Part shown: positions 25,998 to 34,441 of the stretch, one piece after another | Position numbering within the stretch: the first letter of the stretch is position 1 | Layout of the letters: each line of letters starts with the position of its first letter | DNA from: Alphaproteobacteria bacterium | Lineage (GTDB): Bacteria; Pseudomonadota; Alphaproteobacteria; UBA8366 | Assembly: GCA_009377445.1 (NCBI GenBank) | Contig: WHUA01000008.1 | Location: 62,001 to 126,000, forward strand | Direction of reading: 5' to 3' | Length of the DNA stretch: 64,000 nt | The notes under the pieces: generated by a model | Databases searched by the model: none | What the model was told of the DNA's origin: nothing | What the model saw: only the letters and a program-made list of their open reading frames with translations | Position numbers and translations under genes: made by a program

Positions 25998-27079
25998 GCG
26001 TCACCGAGGCAGATGCCGAGCGCGCGGGCCGTATGGACGATCGCGCCGTCCAGCTCGACGACCCGCGGCTGGTCGATCACGTCTTCCAGCGGCACGTCGA
26101 TGACCTTGCGGTCGCGCCAGCCGACCATGCGGTCGAACCTGCCCGCGGCGATCAGATCGACCGCGTGCACGCCGAAAGCGGAGGCCATGACGCGGTCGCG
26201 CGCGTCGGGAATGCCGCCGCGCTGGATGTGGCCCAGGACCGTCACGCGGATTTCGGCATCGATGCGCTGCCCGAGAATCTCGCCGATGTAGTGGCCCACG
26301 CCGCCGTAGCGCGTGACGCCGGGATCGCCCACCGTCACCCGCTCGCCTTCCGCCGTCCGGACCGCTTCCGCGACGACGACGAGCGCGAAATTTCGTCCCT
26401 GCTGGTTGCGGACGGCGTCGATCTTGCGCGCCACGTTCTCGATCCGGTAGGGAATTTCCGGAATGAGGATGACGTCCGCGCCCCCGGCGATGCCGCCGAT
26501 GAGGGCGATATGGCCGGCGTCCCGCCCCATCACCTCGAGGATCATCACGCGATTATGGCTCGCCGCCGTCGGCTGCAGGCAATCCAGCGCGTAGGTCACC
26601 GCCTCCACCGCCGTGTCGTAGCCGATCGATACCTCCGTGACCCCGACGTCGTTGTCTATGGTCTTGGGGATACAGACGAGATTGAGACCGCCCTGCTGCG
26701 CCAGTCGGCGGAGCAGGGCCTGGCTGCCGTCGCCGCCGATGCCGATGAGGGCGTCGAGGCCGAGAGCGCGGTATCCCTCGACCACCGACTGCGACCGGTC
26801 GGTCTTGCTGCCGTCGGGCATCGGAAAGGCGAAGGGATCGCCCCGGTTGGTGCTGCCGAGGATGGTCCCGCCGCGGCGCAGCAGCGTGCCGTCGAATTCT
26901 TCGACGGTAAGGGCCCGTGCGCGGATCGGGCGCTCCATCAGGCCCAGCGTGCCCTGCTCGATGCCGACCACCTCCCAGCCGAAGCCGAGGACGGCGCGGT
27001 GCACGACCGCGCGAAGCGCCGCGTTCAATCCCGCGCAATCGCCGCCGCTGGTGAGAATTCCGATTCGCTTCTGGCTCAC
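25994..27079 (-). CDS. 6-phosphofructokinase of mixed ATP/PPi residue type
   Basis: This 361-residue enzyme phosphorylates fructose-6-phosphate to the 1,6-bisphosphate. The N-terminal GILTSGGDCAGLN, GIGGDGS with Gly118, the catalytic PKTIDND loop (Asp142) and MGRDAGHIAL motifs are intact. Gly118 corresponds to the ATP-type residue (E. coli 104), whereas Lys139 corresponds to the residue typical of PPi-dependent enzymes (E. coli 124). Phosphoryl donor choice is therefore uncertain. The start is GTG with a GGGGGT-like RBS. A TIGR02444 gene is coupled downstream. Confidence 0.9.
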   Translation of the reverse strand: MSQKRIGILTSGGDCAGLNAALRAVVHRAVLGFGWEVVGIEQGTLGLMERPIRARALTVEEFDGTLLRRGGTILGSTNRGDPFAFPMPDGSKTDRSQSVVEGYRALGLDALIGIGGDGSQALLRRLAQQGGLNLVCIPKTIDNDVGVTEVSIGYDTAVEAVTYALDCLQPTAASHNRVMILEVMGRDAGHIALIGGIAGGADVILIPEIPYRIENVARKIDAVRNQQGRNFALVVVAEAVRTAEGERVTVGDPGVTRYGGVGHYIGEILGQRIDAEIRVTVLGHIQRGGIPDARDRVMASAFGVHAVDLIAAGRFDRMVGWRDRKVIDVPLEDVIDQPRVVELDGAIVHTARALGICLGDA

Positions 27080-27197
27080 GGGGACCCCCTTTTCGCGCCT
27101 TCCCGCAAGCGCGCCGGCGCATGCTGCAAGGCATCACAATTCAACGCCATTTTGCTACAATGGCGCCAGGAGAGGAATCAGGGGCTTGTGATTTTTC

Positions 27198-27398
27198 ATG
27201 GACGACAAGGAGGCCATACGAAAGCGGCTCGAAGAGGTGAAGCTGGAGCACCGGGATCTCGACGACGCGATCGCGCGCGTGGCGGAGAATCCGCCCTTCG
27301 ACCAACTGAAAATTCAGCGGCTCAAGAAGCGCAAGCTCGCCCTCAAGGATGAGATCGGCCGCCTGCAGGACATGTTGCTGCCCGACATCATCGCTTGA
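27198..27398 (+). CDS. DUF465/YdcH family small protein (2)
   Basis: This 66-residue helical protein matches DUF465: VKLEHRDLDDAIARVAENP and LKIQRLKKRKLALKDEIGRL. It is a paralogue of the protein encoded at 25119-25325, sharing the spacing between the two helices and the K(R/K)KLA(L/I)KDE motif. It lies divergently from the phosphofructokinase gene. Function unknown. Confidence 0.87.
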   Translation: MDDKEAIRKRLEEVKLEHRDLDDAIARVAENPPFDQLKIQRLKKRKLALKDEIGRLQDMLLPDIIA

Positions 27399-27506
27399 GC
27401 GCCGCCGCGGAGGCCCTGGGCCGAGCGCCGTGCTTGCAAGGCGCGGAACCCCTCCTATAATGCGCCGCTCCGGCCGAGCGGGCCGGCAACGAGGATGCCG
27501 CAGGCG

Positions 27507-27998
27507 ATGACGGACGCACCCCTGGTCGGGATCATCATGGGCAGCCAGTCCGACTGGCCGACCATGCATCACGCGGCGGAAACGCTGGCGGCGCTCGGCG
27601 TGCCTTATGAGGCGCGGATCGTATCGGCGCACCGCACGCCCAAGCGCCTCGCCGAATACGCCGAGGCGGCGCGCGGCCGCGGACTCCAGGTTATCATCGC
27701 CGGCGCGGGCGGCGCGGCCCATCTGCCCGGCATGACCGCGGCCATGACGCCGCTGCCGGTCTTCGGCGTTCCCGTGGAAAGCCAGGCGCTGAAAGGGCTC
27801 GACAGCCTGATGTCGATCGTGCAGATGCCGGCGGGCGTGCCCGTCGGAACGCTCGCGATCGGCAAGGCCGGCGCGGTGAACGCGGCGCTGCTGGCCGCCG
27901 CCGTGGTGGCGCTGTCGCGGCCCGAGGTCGCCCGCAGCCTCGACGCGTGGCGTGCGGAACAGACGGCCTCGGTCGCCGACCAGCCCGCTGATGAATGA
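27507..27998 (+). CDS. purE: N5-carboxyaminoimidazole ribonucleotide mutase
   Basis: This enzyme converts N5-CAIR to CAIR in purine synthesis. The protein of about 163 residues carries [13 protein letters not shown] near the N-terminus, the catalytic-region SAHRTPKRL, and [11 protein letters not shown], all typical of class I PurE. An ATG at 27495 adds four residues, but GAGG abuts it directly, so 27507 seems more likely. purK starts inside the 3' end (eight-base overlap), a standard purEK operon. Confidence 0.95.
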   Translation: MTDAPLVGIIMGSQSDWPTMHHAAETLAALGVPYEARIVSAHRTPKRLAEYAEAARGRGLQVIIAGAGGAAHLPGMTAAMTPLPVFGVPVESQALKGLDSLMSIVQMPAGVPVGTLAIGKAGAVNAALLAAAVVALSRPEVARSLDAWRAEQTASVADQPADE

Positions 27999-29088
27999 CG
28001 CCCCGCCGAAGCGCCTCGACCCGGGTTCCACGATCGGTATCCTGGGCGATGGCCAGCTCGGCCGCATGATCGCCATCGCGGCGGCGCGCCTGGGCTATCG
28101 CTGCCATACCTTCGCCGACCAGCCGGACAGCCCGGCCGCGCAGGTCTGCGCCGCGTCGACCCTGGCCGACTACCGTGATACCAAAGCGCTCGACGCGTTC
28201 GCCGCGGCCGTCGACGTGGTGACCCTCGAATTCGAGAACGTGCCTGAAGAGTCCGTCCGCTATCTCGCCGGACGCGTTCCCGTCCGCCCAGGGCCGGACG
28301 TGCTGGCGACCGCCCAGGACCGCCTGCTGGAAAAGCAGTTTCTCAACCGGATCGGCATTCCCACCGCGCCCTTCGCGCATGTCACCGACCTCGCCTCGCT
28401 CGAGGCTGCGGTCGGGCGCATCGGGCGCCGTTCCGTCCTGAAGACGGCGAAATTCGGCTACGACGGGAAGGGCCAGATCGCGATCAAGCCGGGAAGCGAC
28501 CTGGCCGGCGTGCTGCGCGAGGTAAATACCGGCCACGCCGTCCTGGAAGGCTGGATCGACTACGCGCTCGAGATTTCCGTCATCGTGGCGCGCGGGCTGG
28601 ACGGCGCGATGGCCGCGTACGTGCCGGTCGAGAACCGCCATGTCGACCACATCCTCGACACCACCATCGTGCCGGCCGGCATCTCGCCCGGAATCGCCGC
28701 ACGGGCCGGAGAGATAGCCCGCCGGGCTGCCGAGGCGCTCAGCGTCGTCGGGCTGCTGGCGGTCGAGATGTTCGTGACCTGGGACGGCGAGGTGCTGGTC
28801 AACGAGATCGCGCCCCGGCCGCACAATTCCGGCCACTGGACGATCGACGCCTGCGCCATCAGCCAGTTCCAGCAGCTCGTGCGCGCCATCTGCGGGCTGC
28901 CGCTGGGCACGACCGAGCGCCATTCGGATGCGGTGATGAAAAACCTCATCGGCGACGAGGTCGGCCAGTGGCTCGGCCTGCTGGCGGAGCCGGGGGCGCG
29001 TTTGCACCTTTATGGCAAGTCGGAAATCCGGCCGGGCCGCAAGATGGGCCACGTCACCCGCCTCAGCCCGCGCGGCGCAGAGGCCTGA
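27991..29088 (+). CDS. purK: 5-(carboxyamino)imidazole ribonucleotide synthase
   Basis: This ATP-grasp enzyme carboxylates AIR with bicarbonate to give N5-CAIR, the PurE substrate. The 365 residues show [13 protein letters not shown] at the N-terminus, [10 protein letters not shown], the central FGYDGKGQ phosphate loop and [18 protein letters not shown] near the C-terminus. The ATG at 27991 overlaps the end of purE. The longer upstream reading lies inside purE and is not needed. Confidence 0.95.
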   Translation: MNDAPPKRLDPGSTIGILGDGQLGRMIAIAAARLGYRCHTFADQPDSPAAQVCAASTLADYRDTKALDAFAAAVDVVTLEFENVPEESVRYLAGRVPVRPGPDVLATAQDRLLEKQFLNRIGIPTAPFAHVTDLASLEAAVGRIGRRSVLKTAKFGYDGKGQIAIKPGSDLAGVLREVNTGHAVLEGWIDYALEISVIVARGLDGAMAAYVPVENRHVDHILDTTIVPAGISPGIAARAGEIARRAAEALSVVGLLAVEMFVTWDGEVLVNEIAPRPHNSGHWTIDACAISQFQQLVRAICGLPLGTTERHSDAVMKNLIGDEVGQWLGLLAEPGARLHLYGKSEIRPGRKMGHVTRLSPRGAEA

Positions 29089-29096
29089 AGCCGTCC

Positions 29097-29747
29097 CTAC
29101 GGCCGGTAGCCGGCGCTCCGGTACGTACGCCCCTGAAACGGGCCGAGGATACGGGCGAACGCACCACGTACGCGTCCGGCGATCTGGGGCACCCGCATGA
29201 CATCGGCGATCCGGCGGTCGAGGAAGTCCCAGGTCTCGACATTGCCGTCCGAGACATCGTCGAGCCAGCATAGCACCGTCGTGCTGAGAACGGCGGCAAG
29301 CAGGCCGCGCTTTGTATAGAAATTCCAATCCGTTGCCTTATCACCCGCGGCAATCCAGACGGCATCCACGGTGCGATAGAGCGCACGCGCGGCAGCCGGC
29401 GCGTTGGACGGCAGCGCGAACACGGACAGTCCACGCCGGACCGCGTCCCGATGCGGGGCCGCCTGCTCCAATCGTACGCGTATGGCAGTCGCAATGCGAT
29501 CGCGTATCTTCATGCTGAGGATGTCGCGGCGCTCGAGCTCCTCGACCATGCGCCGGTCCGCCAGGTCGCTGTAATGCGCGACCATGTCCGCGGCGCCATA
29601 GGGAAAGGCGCGATCGGCGGCGGCGGCATCGTGGCCGGCGTCCCGCGCCCCCCGGCGCATGGCGCGGCGCGTCCAGCCGTCGAACGGAACGTGCGGCAGG
29701 GCCGCCAACAGGATTTCGTCGCGCAAGGCCGGCAGCGATTCCGTCAT
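29097..29747 (-). CDS. COQ9-family ubiquinone biosynthesis protein
   Basis: COQ9 proteins bind lipids and present ubiquinone intermediates to the hydroxylase COQ7. The 216 residues include LLAALPHVPFDGWTRRAMRRGA at the start and the family's C-terminal DWNFYTKRGLLAAVLSTTVLCWLDD. GGAGG lies four bases before the ATG at 29747. The start overlaps the stop of the peptide deformylase gene by four bases (ATGA), so the pair is an operon. It converges on purK. Confidence 0.88.
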   Translation of the reverse strand: MTESLPALRDEILLAALPHVPFDGWTRRAMRRGARDAGHDAAAADRAFPYGAADMVAHYSDLADRRMVEELERRDILSMKIRDRIATAIRVRLEQAAPHRDAVRRGLSVFALPSNAPAAARALYRTVDAVWIAAGDKATDWNFYTKRGLLAAVLSTTVLCWLDDVSDGNVETWDFLDRRIADVMRVPQIAGRVRGAFARILGPFQGRTYRSAGYRP

Positions 29748-30346
29748 GCGACCTCCTCGTCCGCTTCTTCGCCCAGATCCTCGCCTAGATCCTCGCCCAG
29801 ATCCTCTCCTTGGGCGCCCGCGCCCGGCTGGTAGCGCATCTGATCGCGGAACATCAGCAGCGACAGGTCGGTCATGCGCTGCGGGTAGAGTATCCCGTCC
29901 AGGTGATCGCACTCGTGCTGCACGACCCGGGCGTGGAAACCCTCCGCGGTGCGGTCGATCGCGCTGCCGTCGGGGCCGACGCCCCGATAGCGGATGCGGG
30001 TGAAACGGGGGACGGAGCCGATCAATCCGGGCACCGAGAGGCAGCCCTCCCACCCCATCTCGGTCTCGCCGGTCAGGGGCTCGATCACCGGGTTCATCAA
30101 AACGGTCAGCGGGACCGGTGTCTCGTCATCCTCGTCTTCCGCCCGATCCGGCGGGACGTGAAAGATCACCAGCCGCAGCGGCACGTGCACCTGCGGCGCC
30201 GCCAGTCCGGCGCCGTCGGCGTCTTCCATGGTCTCGAGCATGTCCCGAATCAGGTTCCGGATGGCCGGCGCGGCCGGATTTTCGACCTCCTGCGCCCGGT
30301 GGCGCAGGACCGGATGCCCCATACGGGCGATTTTCAAGATTGCCAT
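29744..30346 (-). CDS. def: Peptide deformylase with acidic repeat tail
   Basis: This metalloenzyme removes the N-formyl group from new proteins. The 200 residues contain all three active motifs: GAGLAAPQ, EGCLS (metal Cys) and QHECDHLDG (two metal His and the catalytic Glu). A 15-or-so-residue insertion (RAEDEDDETP) precedes the substrate-binding strand. The C-terminus ends in an acidic tail with three GEDL units encoded by a 12-base tandem repeat (about 29774-29810), absent from standard Def. The COQ9 gene overlaps downstream. Confidence 0.93.
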   Translation of the reverse strand: MAILKIARMGHPVLRHRAQEVENPAAPAIRNLIRDMLETMEDADGAGLAAPQVHVPLRLVIFHVPPDRAEDEDDETPVPLTVLMNPVIEPLTGETEMGWEGCLSVPGLIGSVPRFTRIRYRGVGPDGSAIDRTAEGFHARVVQHECDHLDGILYPQRMTDLSLLMFRDQMRYQPGAGAQGEDLGEDLGEDLGEEADEEVA

Positions 30347-30509
30347 GGCGCTAATATGGGCGGTCGGAACCGCCCGGTAAAGCGCCGGATTTCTCCGCCA
30401 CTGCCCTTTCCAACGCCTTTATGCTATGCTATAAGCCGCACGCTTCGGCCGACGCCGCAAGCGCGCCGGACGTTATTGTTCCAAGGCGCCACCGGAGGGA
30501 GTACCGACC

Positions 30510-30716
30510 ATAGTTAACGTAGTTGTACGCGACAACAATGTCGATCAGGCGTTGAAAGCGCTCAAGAAGAAGATGCAGCGTGAAGGCGTATTCAGGGAAA
30601 TGAAATTGCGCCGTGCCTACGAAAAGCCGTCCGAACGCAAGGCCCGGGAAAAAGCCGAGGCCGTGCGGCGCCACCGCAAGCTGTTGCGCAAGCGGATGGA
30701 CCGGGAAGGCTACTAG
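30510..30716 (+). CDS. rpsU: 30S ribosomal protein S21, non-canonical start
   Basis: From 30513 the frame reads [20 protein letters not shown] and ends KRMDREGY, a full-length S21 (about 67-68 residues) that acts in initiation on the small subunit. No ATG, GTG or TTG exists in frame between the upstream stop at 30432 and residue 13 of the protein. ATA at 30510 or GTT at 30513 is the only reasonable start. GGAGGG (30494-30499) lies at a suitable distance. Either a rare initiator is used or a base is wrong (GTT for GTG). Confidence 0.88.
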   Translation: MVNVVVRDNNVDQALKALKKKMQREGVFREMKLRRAYEKPSERKAREKAEAVRRHRKLLRKRMDREGY

Positions 30717-31040
30717 CTCCCACTCTTCATGCCGCCGCCGGTCTTCCGGCGGCCATACTCGCCTCGGTGGTTATGTCGCGTTGCAGCATTGCTGGCGCGG
30801 CCGTCGGCATGCCCTGACCGGGGATTCTCGCACGGCGCCAGGCCCAAGTGCGTACGATTTATGTTAAATTTCCCGCCATTCGCACGCCACCCGCCATGCG
30901 TCTGTTGCAGAAATAAACCATTTTTTTACAATACCTATGCTATATATGCATTGCTGCAATGCAGCATTTCCGCTGCCGGAAGTGACGGCAGTCACCATAT
31001 AACAGTCGGTAAGTTAAAGCCTTTGATGGAGGGCAGCAGC
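30717..31040. other. Intergenic region with AT-rich palindrome
   Basis: About 320 bases separate rpsU and the DUF1127-like gene. The first half is GC-rich without clear features. From about 30900 the DNA is AT-rich (TTTTTTTACAATACCTATGC) and contains the near-perfect palindrome TGCATTGCTGCAATGCA (30947-30963), a possible operator or promoter-proximal hairpin for the downstream gene. Confidence 0.4.
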
Positions 31041-31211
31041 ATGTACGCAGGTGAAAAGACTTCGCGCCGGAGGAGCTTCTTCGACGCTCTCGGCCGCGCA
31101 TACGGGGCCAGTATCGAGTACGAGCGTCTCAGCGCCATGAGCGATCGGGCGCTTGCCGCGAGGAACCTGACCCGCGCTCAGATCCCGCAATACATCATGT
31201 CGCGGCTCTGA
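31041..31211 (+). CDS. DUF1127-like small protein
   Basis: This 56-residue protein has a basic, Arg-rich N-terminal half (KTSRRRSFFDALGRAYGAS) and a C-terminal LSAMSDRALAARNLTRAQIPQYIMSRL that resembles the DUF1127 signature (L..LDDR.L.D.GLTR.DI). GGAGGG lies seven bases before the ATG. Some DUF1127 proteins bind RNA and affect phosphate or C1 metabolism. That function is not shown here. It converges on pntB. Confidence 0.72.
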   Translation: MYAGEKTSRRRSFFDALGRAYGASIEYERLSAMSDRALAARNLTRAQIPQYIMSRL

Positions 31212-31224
31212 GACCTCTTGCTTG

Positions 31225-31257
31225 CGTAAAGGCGCGGGCTATTCCAGCGCCTTTACG
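31225..31257. terminator. Hairpin spanning the pntB stop between convergent genes
   Basis: CGTAAAGGCGC and GCGCCTTTACG form a perfect 11-base-pair stem with an 11-base loop that includes the pntB stop codon. No clear U-run follows on either strand, so it may be a bidirectional stabiliser rather than a classic terminator. Confidence 0.5.
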
Positions 31258-32630
31258 ATGTTCTCGCACATCGCCTTCGCGTCCGCGAACAGCATCATCG
31301 TGTTATCGCGGAAGAACAGCTCGTTCTCGATTCCGGCATAGCCCGAGCCTAGCGAGCGCTTGATGAACAGCACCGTCCCCGCCCTCTCCACATCCAGGAT
31401 CGGCATGCCGTAGATCGGGCTCGACGGGTCGTTCTTCGCCGCCGGATTGGTCACGTCGTTGGCCCCGATGACGAAGGCGACATCGGTTCCCGCGAAATCC
31501 CGGTTGATTTCGTCCAGCTCGAAGACCTCGTCGTAGGGCACGTTCGCCTCGGCCAGCAGCACGTTCATATGCCCCGGCATCCGGCCCGCCACGGGATGGA
31601 TGGCGTAGCGAACGGAAATTCCTTCCTTTTTCAGCATGTCGGCCATCTCGCGCAGCGCGTGCTGCGCCTGCGCAACGGCCATGCCGTAGCCCGGCACGAT
31701 GATGACGCTGCCGGCATTCTTCATGATGAAGGCGGCGTCTTCCGCGCTGCCCGACCGCACCGTACGGTCCTTCAGCATCGCCGCGTCCGGCCCCGCGGAC
31801 TCGCCGCCGAAGCCGCCGAGGATGACGCTGAAGAAGGAGCGGTTCATCCCCTTGCACATGATGTAGCTCAGGATCGCGCCGGACGAGCCGACCAGCGCGC
31901 CGGTGATGATCAGCGCGGTATTGCCGAGCGTAAAGCCGATGCCGCAGGCCGCCCATCCCGAATAGCTGTTCAGCATCGAGATCACCACCGGCATGTCGGC
32001 GCCACCGATCGGAATGATGATCAGCACGCCCAGCAGGAAAGCGACAAGCGCGATCGCCCAGAACAGTTGCGGGCTCTGGTCCATGCACATCCAGGCGACC
32101 AGACCGATCAGGGCGAGGCCCAGCAGGGCATTCAGCGGATGCTGGCCCGGAAAAGTGATCGGAGCGCCGCTCATGATCCCCTGTAGCTTGCCGAAGGCAA
32201 TGATCGAGCCGGTGAAGGTGACCGCGCCGATCGCCGTGCCGATGCTCATCTCGACCAGGCTGCCGGCCGGGATATGCCCGAAGCTGCCGATGCCATAGGC
32301 ATCCGGCTGGTAGAAGGCGGCGGCGGCGACGAACACCGCGGCGAGGCCGACGAGGCTGTGGAAGGCGGCGACGAGCTGCGGCAGGGCCGTCATCTGGATG
32401 CGGAGCGCGACCACCGTGCCGATCGAGCCGCCGATGAGCACGCCCAGCAGGATCATCGAATAGCTGAGCACGCCGGGCGATGCGAGGGTGGTGGCGATGG
32501 CGATCACCATGCCGGCGACGCCGTAAAGGTTGCCGGCCCGCGCGGTCACCGGCGACGACAGGCCGCGCAGCGCCATGATGAAGCAGATGCTCGACAGAAG
32601 ATACGCAACGGCCGAGAGGTTTTCGCTCAT
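31239..32630 (-). CDS. pntB: NAD(P) transhydrogenase subunit beta
   Basis: This 463-residue subunit contains about eight transmembrane helices (domain II) and the soluble NADP(H)-binding domain III. It couples proton entry to hydride transfer from NADH to NADP+. Visible motifs are GGADMPVVISMLNSYSGWAA in the membrane domain and VIIVPGYGMAVAQAQHALREM, HPVAGRMPGHMNVLLAEA and GANDVTNPAA in domain III. It is the last gene of the pntAA-pntAB-pntB operon. Confidence 0.96.
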   Translation of the reverse strand: MSENLSAVAYLLSSICFIMALRGLSSPVTARAGNLYGVAGMVIAIATTLASPGVLSYSMILLGVLIGGSIGTVVALRIQMTALPQLVAAFHSLVGLAAVFVAAAAFYQPDAYGIGSFGHIPAGSLVEMSIGTAIGAVTFTGSIIAFGKLQGIMSGAPITFPGQHPLNALLGLALIGLVAWMCMDQSPQLFWAIALVAFLLGVLIIIPIGGADMPVVISMLNSYSGWAACGIGFTLGNTALIITGALVGSSGAILSYIMCKGMNRSFFSVILGGFGGESAGPDAAMLKDRTVRSGSAEDAAFIMKNAGSVIIVPGYGMAVAQAQHALREMADMLKKEGISVRYAIHPVAGRMPGHMNVLLAEANVPYDEVFELDEINRDFAGTDVAFVIGANDVTNPAAKNDPSSPIYGMPILDVERAGTVLFIKRSLGSGYAGIENELFFRDNTMMLFADAKAMCENIVKALE

Positions 32631-32648
32631 GACTGGTCTCCGGCTCCG

Positions 32649-33062
32649 TTACTTCTTCGGTTTTCTCTTGAACATCTGCAGCATGCGCTGCGTCACGATG
32701 AAGCCGCCGAAGATGTTGATGGAGGCCAGGACGACTGCGATGAAGCCGAACAGCTTGGACAGGCTCATATCGGGCGGGCCGGCGGCGATCAGCGCGCCGA
32801 CGATGATCACCGACGAGATGGCGTTGGTCACGCCCATCAGCGGAGAATGCAGCGCCGGGGTCACGTTCCACACGACGTAGTAGCCGACGAACACGGCGAG
32901 CACGAAGATCGAGAAGAGGAAAATGAAATGGTCGCCGCCGCCGGGCACGCTCGCGACCGACACGCGGGTCGCCTCCTGGAGCAGGCCGTCCGCCTGCTGC
33001 GCCAGCTCGGCGGATTTGCGCGCCAGCTCCTCTGCCTTCCGGACCAGTTCCTCGGCCTGCAT
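32649..33062 (-). CDS. pntAB: NAD(P) transhydrogenase subunit alpha, membrane part
   Basis: This 137-residue protein carries the short membrane portion (three or four helices) that in enteric bacteria is fused to the end of PntA. The N-terminus is a charged helix ([20 protein letters not shown]). Membrane parts are [20 protein letters not shown] and [18 protein letters not shown], then [18 protein letters not shown]. The ATG at 33062 has GGGGGA nine bases upstream. A TTG at 33071 overlapping the pntAA stop is possible but sits on top of that RBS. Confidence 0.93.
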   Translation of the reverse strand: MQAEELVRKAEELARKSAELAQQADGLLQEATRVSVASVPGGGDHFIFLFSIFVLAVFVGYYVVWNVTPALHSPLMGVTNAISSVIIVGALIAAGPPDMSLSKLFGFIAVVLASINIFGGFIVTQRMLQMFKRKPKK

Positions 33063-33067
33063 CGCCG

Positions 33068-34267
33068 TCAATCCCCCTTCGCCGCGGTTTCCCCGTTCTT
33101 TTCCGGAGCAGGCGCCGCGGCGGCTCCGGACAGTTTCGGATGAACGATGCTGCCGTCCCGCGTGATCAGGGTTCCGGCGACGATCTCATCCGCCATGTCG
33201 ATCTTCAGCGCCTTGCTTTCCTGATCGATCATGGGCGTCAGGAAGTTCAGAACGTTGCGCGCAAAAAGCTTGCTCGCGTCCTCGGCGATGCGCCCCGGCA
33301 CGTTGTGATGGCCGACGATCTTGACGCCGTGCTTCGTCACGACCTTGCCGGCGACCGATCCGGCGACGTTGCCGCCCGCCTCGACCGCGAGGTCGATCAG
33401 GACCGCGCCCGGCTTCATGGTCTTCAGCATGTCCTCGCTGACGAGCCGCGGCGCCGGACGCCCCGGAATGAGCGCGGTGCAGATGACGATATCCTGCTTG
33501 GCGATGGTCTCGGCGATCAGCTTCGCCTGCTTGGCCTTGTAGGCGTCGCTCATCTCCTTGGCGTAGCCGCCTTCGGTCTGGGCCTGCTGGAACTCTTCGT
33601 CCTCGACCGCGACGAAGCTCGCGCCGAGCGATTCGACCTGCTCCTTGGTCGCCGGCCGCACGTCGGTCGCGGATACGATGGCGCCGAGCCTCTTCGCCGT
33701 GGCGATCGCCTGGAGGCCGGCGACGCCCACCCCCATGATGAACACGCGCGCCGGCGGGACCGTGCCCGCCGCCGTCATCATCATCGGAAAGGCGCGGCCG
33801 AACTCGTATGCCGCGTCGAGCACCGACTTGTAGCCCGCGAGGTTCGATTGCGAGGACAGGATGTCCATCGATTGCGCGCGCGAGATGCGCGGTATCAGCT
33901 CGAGCGCGAAAGCCGTCAGCCCCGCCTTCGCCGCGGCCGCCACGAAGCCGGGCTCCGTCAGCGCGTCCATCTGGCAGCACAGAACCTGGCCGTTGGCGAA
34001 GCCGGCGAGCTCGTCCTCGCCCTCCGCCGCCAGCATCGGCCGACGCACCTTGAGGACGACGTCGGCGCCTTGCAGCGCCGCCTTCTCGGAGGCCGCGACG
34101 GCCGCCCCCGCATCCTTGAACGCCTCATCGGAAATCGAGGCCGACTTGCCCGCATTCTTCTCGACGACGACCTCGGCGCCGAGGCCGATCAGCTTCTTCA
34201 CCGTCTCGGGCGACGCAGCGACGCGGGTCTCGTTCGGCCATTTTTCCTTCAGTACGGCGATCTTCAT
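33068..34267 (-). CDS. pntAA: NAD(P) transhydrogenase subunit alpha, NAD-binding part
   Basis: This 399-residue soluble domain I binds NAD(H) and is related to alanine dehydrogenase. It begins [20 protein letters not shown]. Further motifs are [20 protein letters not shown], the Rossmann [22 protein letters not shown] and a [13 protein letters not shown] segment. The split of PntA into two proteins follows the Rhodospirillum rubrum arrangement. Immediate coupling to pntAB is expected. Confidence 0.96.
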   Translation of the reverse strand: MKIAVLKEKWPNETRVAASPETVKKLIGLGAEVVVEKNAGKSASISDEAFKDAGAAVAASEKAALQGADVVLKVRRPMLAAEGEDELAGFANGQVLCCQMDALTEPGFVAAAAKAGLTAFALELIPRISRAQSMDILSSQSNLAGYKSVLDAAYEFGRAFPMMMTAAGTVPPARVFIMGVGVAGLQAIATAKRLGAIVSATDVRPATKEQVESLGASFVAVEDEEFQQAQTEGGYAKEMSDAYKAKQAKLIAETIAKQDIVICTALIPGRPAPRLVSEDMLKTMKPGAVLIDLAVEAGGNVAGSVAGKVVTKHGVKIVGHHNVPGRIAEDASKLFARNVLNFLTPMIDQESKALKIDMADEIVAGTLITRDGSIVHPKLSGAAAAPAPEKNGETAAKGD

Positions 34268-34441
34268 TTCCGGCTACCAGATTGATCCCTCTGCCGATCC
34301 CACGCGAAAGCGCCGATACCGTATGCCAGTTGCTACCGGGATTGCCAAGGCGGGAATCGTGAAGCGGCCGGTAAATGGCGCGGGCTGCGCCGGAAAGACG
34401 CACCCTGTTTACACCGGCAAGGGCACGTCCGCCACCGTCAA

